Of a stretch of DNA of 6,803 nt, positions 4,345 to 6,803 are shown in pieces. Origin of the DNA: Prevotellaceae bacterium (GTDB taxonomy: Bacteria > Bacteroidota > Bacteroidia > Bacteroidales > UBA932); the NCBI GenBank assembly GCA_031273285.1, contig JAISSE010000069.1:1-6803 (forward strand), given 5' to 3'. Below the pieces are notes generated by a model. The model had not been told where the DNA came from. It ran no database searches and was given only the letters and a program-made list of their open reading frames with translations. Each line of letters begins with the position of its first letter. Position 1 is the first letter of the stretch. The translations under genes were made by a program, and so were the position numbers.

Positions 4345-6803
4345 ATGTTACAAAAAATTATGCAAAAATTACAATTGTTTTTTATCCTTGGGATATTTTC
4401 CTGTTTCCCGTTGGCTGCTTACAGCCAGACAACCATAAAGGGAAAAGTGTTTGATGATCTTACCAAAGAACCGTTAGTCGGAGCTACGGTGGCGGTGAAA
4501 TCGGCTAATGCCGGTGTTACGACGGGTATCAACGGCGAATTTGTTATTGTAAGCGACAAGCCGCTTCCGATAACTATTGAGGTAAGCTATCTGGGCTACA
4601 AATCGCAGGAAATTGAAGTACACAGTGTTGAGGAACCTGTAAATGCGGGTATTCGGGAGAATTTCAACACTCTGGACGAAGTGATGGTGGTGGGTTATAC
4701 CACCGCAAAGAAATCGAGTTACACCGGGTCTGTGGCGGTTGTCGGACCCAAGGAGTTGAGTAAACTTCAGGTAACCACGATAGGCAAAGCGCTTCAGGGA
4801 ACGGTTCCGGGACTTCAGTCCGTCGCTTCGGCAGGGCAGCCCGGTTCCGACGCATCGCTCTACATACGCGGAATAGGTTCCGTAAATGCCTCCACTTCAC
4901 CGCTGTATGTGGTGGACGGCGTTCCGGGCGCAAGCGTAAGTTCGATAAGCGGAAAGGACATTCAGTCCATTTCCGTCCTGAAAGATGCTACCTCAAGCGC
5001 TCTCTACGGGTCGCGCGGGGCAAACGGAGTGATTGTCATCACTACCAAATCGGGAAATCTGAACACAAAGCCCACGGTAAACTTTTCCGCCTCCTACGGA
5101 TTCACAGGACGGGCGGTGAAAGATTACGAGTATCTGACGATCAACGAATATCATGAATTGCAGTGGGAGGCAATACGCAATAATCGTTTAGACCAGGGGC
5201 AAACAGCCGATGCGGCTGCCGAATACGCTACTAATAATTTGATAAATGCACTGAAAGTAAATATCTACGGTCCGCAATATCCTACTCCTGTAGGCACCGA
5301 CGGCAAACTGGCAGCCGGAGCTACTCCTCTGTGGGATGACAACTGGGCTGACGCCGTATCGCGTGCAGGCGTGCGTCAGCAATACGATTTGAGCGTCAGC
5401 GGCGGAAGCGCCAATACCAGATATTTCTTTTCGGGCGGTTATCTAAGCGAACAGGGATGGATTGTAGAGTCCGAATACGAGCGTTATCATTTGCGCACAA
5501 ATGTATCGTCGAAAGTAACGAAGTGGTTTGAAGCGGGCGCAAATATTTCGGCTTCTTCCAGTTTTCAGAAATCCCCGACACAGTCCGACAGTAATTCGGG
5601 AAACTATGCCAATGTCCAGCGTCTTATATCCGATATTTTTCCTGTGTACGAACGTAATGCCGACGGCAGTTATGTATTGGATGAGGATGGAAACCGGAAG
5701 TACGATTATGGCGTATGGCGCCCGTCTGCCGTGAATAGCGGAAATATTCTCGGCTCTGCCGTACATGCCATATCCGGCAGCAGAACCGAAGCGGTTTCGC
5801 TCAGAACAAATATCAACATTACCCCCGTCAAGGGAGTGGCGTGGAGAACCACCGCAAACGTTGATTACAGCGCGGGAACTTCGCACTCGTATTCACACTC
5901 CTATTACACTACAGGCGTAATGACCGAAGGAGCAGGCTCGGCAAGCAGAAGCGCCAGCCGGAATATGAGATACTCCATAAACAGTTTTCTCGATTACACT
6001 CTGGACTTGCATAACAGGCATTTCTTTAATCTGCTGGGAGGCCCGGAGGTATATGTAACCAATTCATCGTCGTTATCGGGAAGCAGAAGCGGATTTCAGG
6101 TTTTAGGAAAAACCGAACCGTCGGCAGGTACTACCAGCGGTACTTTTTCGGGAACTTCGAGCGATTACCACCTGGCAAGCTGGTTAGGCAAATTTGATTA
6201 TGATTTTTTGCATCGGTATTATTTCTCGACAAGTTTCCGCCGCGACGGTTCTTCACGCTTCAGCAAACAGTCGCGCTGGGGTAATTTCTGGTCGGTGGGC
6301 GCTTCGTGGAATGTAAAATCCGAACCGTTCCTGCAAGACATAAAGGATATAAACAACCTGAATCTGCGTTTCAGTTACGGAGCGCAGGGCAACGACAATG
6401 TCGGCAACTATGCCTACGGAGGCTTTTATTCCATTGACAACAGTCTGGATATGCTGGGCTTGCGACCTTCCGATCTTCCCACGCCGGAACTGAAATGGGA
6501 GACCAATCTGAATCTGAATTTCGGAGTGGATATTGCCCTGTTCGACAATCGCCTCATTGTCCAGATTGACTTGTACAACCGCCAATCGAAAGATTTACTG
6601 TTCAACAAACCGCTTGCGCCGTCAACCGGTTACGATGGTATCGATGCTAACATTGGCTCGCTTAGTAACAGGGGTATTGATGGACAGATACAAGCTTCTC
6701 CCGTGCGAACGAAAAATTTCAAATGGGATATTACGCTAAACTTTGGTCATTATACCAACAAGATAACGAAACTTCCGCAAGACGAAATACTGACCGGTTC
6801 TAT
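4345..6803 (+). CDS. SusC/RagA-family TonB-linked outer-membrane receptor, C-terminus outside window
   Basis: The frame is open from ATG 4345 to the right edge: 819 codons of a family usually about 1000 residues long. It imports substrates bound by a SusD-like lipoprotein across the outer membrane, powered by TonB. A signal peptide occupies 1-28 (hydrophobic LFFILGIFSCFPLAA, ending YSQ). Residues 29-95 form a carboxypeptidase-regulatory-like domain (IKGKVFDDLTKEPLVGATV, NGEF, SYLGYKS). The TonB-box-like LDEVMVVGY (110-118) follows. The plug (about 125-237) has the family motifs GKALQGTVPGLQS, SLYIRGIGSV, PLYVVDGVPG, SVLKDATSSALYGSRGANG and VIVITTKSG. The remainder is barrel, with WGNFWSVGASWNV and FRRDGSSRFS. 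No stops or frameshifts appear. A second in-frame ATG at 4360 would trim five residues and is also possible. The substrate cannot be told from the sequence. No anti-sigma-type N-terminal extension (STN domain) is present, so classic FecI-type signalling through this receptor is unlikely. Confidence 0.95.
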   Translation, partial: MLQKIMQKLQLFFILGIFSCFPLAAYSQTTIKGKVFDDLTKEPLVGATVAVKSANAGVTTGINGEFVIVSDKPLPITIEVSYLGYKSQEIEVHSVEEPVNAGIRENFNTLDEVMVVGYTTAKKSSYTGSVAVVGPKELSKLQVTTIGKALQGTVPGLQSVASAGQPGSDASLYIRGIGSVNASTSPLYVVDGVPGASVSSISGKDIQSISVLKDATSSALYGSRGANGVIVITTKSGNLNTKPTVNFSASYGFTGRAVKDYEYLTINEYHELQWEAIRNNRLDQGQTADAAAEYATNNLINALKVNIYGPQYPTPVGTDGKLAAGATPLWDDNWADAVSRAGVRQQYDLSVSGGSANTRYFFSGGYLSEQGWIVESEYERYHLRTNVSSKVTKWFEAGANISASSSFQKSPTQSDSNSGNYANVQRLISDIFPVYERNADGSYVLDEDGNRKYDYGVWRPSAVNSGNILGSAVHAISGSRTEAVSLRTNINITPVKGVAWRTTANVDYSAGTSHSYSHSYYTTGVMTEGAGSASRSASRNMRYSINSFLDYTLDLHNRHFFNLLGGPEVYVTNSSSLSGSRSGFQVLGKTEPSAGTTSGTFSGTSSDYHLASWLGKFDYDFLHRYYFSTSFRRDGSSRFSKQSRWGNFWSVGASWNVKSEPFLQDIKDINNLNLRFSYGAQGNDNVGNYAYGGFYSIDNSLDMLGLRPSDLPTPELKWETNLNLNFGVDIALFDNRLIVQIDLYNRQSKDLLFNKPLAPSTGYDGIDANIGSLSNRGIDGQIQASPVRTKNFKWDITLNFGHYTNKITKLPQDEILTGS

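Noticed and set aside
5443..5886. Minus-strand ORF of 147 codons inside the susC-like gene
   Set aside because: It is antisense to a clear barrel domain with an intact frame and resembles no family I know, so it is a shadow.

Overview
The window looks like a chromosomal segment of a member of the Bacteroidota, most likely order Bacteroidales. Three things point there: a SusC/RagA-type TonB-linked outer-membrane receptor, gene starts with no clear Shine-Dalgarno sequence, and motifs matching the Bacteroidota -7 promoter element TAnnTTTG upstream of several starts. The species cannot be told from the sequence.

Layout. Bases 1-550 (minus) hold the first 183 codons of an unrecognised helical protein that runs off the left edge. 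Just upstream of it in transcription, 561-881 (minus) is a small ORF made almost entirely of thirteen 21-bp tandem repeats (596-868), encoding heptapeptides of the form KKHDxxG. An AT-rich promoter region (about 890-960) lies before this ORF. It contains a perfect 12-bp AT-only inverted repeat. Bases 960-1150 are non-coding and repeat-rich: a dispersed-repeat-like element (983-1021), then octamer and heptamer arrays (1065-1158) that reach into the plsY stop codon.

Three more minus-strand genes follow. They are plsY (glycerol-3-phosphate acyltransferase, 1150-1809), a secreted MuiA-like DUF4140/DUF4139 protein (1878-3515) and a ProXp-ala/PrdX-type prolyl-tRNA deacylase (3571-4062). They may be partly co-transcribed, but plsY and the deacylase each have their own -7-like motif. 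A non-coding divergent region (4063-4344) carries a promoter for the plus strand and a perfect 16-bp dyad next to it. From 4345 to the right edge runs a SusC-like receptor, cut off after 819 codons; a SusD partner would be expected beyond the window.

The identified genes do ordinary jobs: phospholipid synthesis, translation quality control, envelope maintenance and glycan or nutrient import. The least explained parts are the KKHDxxG repeat ORF with its partner gene, the repeat-packed spacer next to plsY, and the dyad next to the susC-like promoter.
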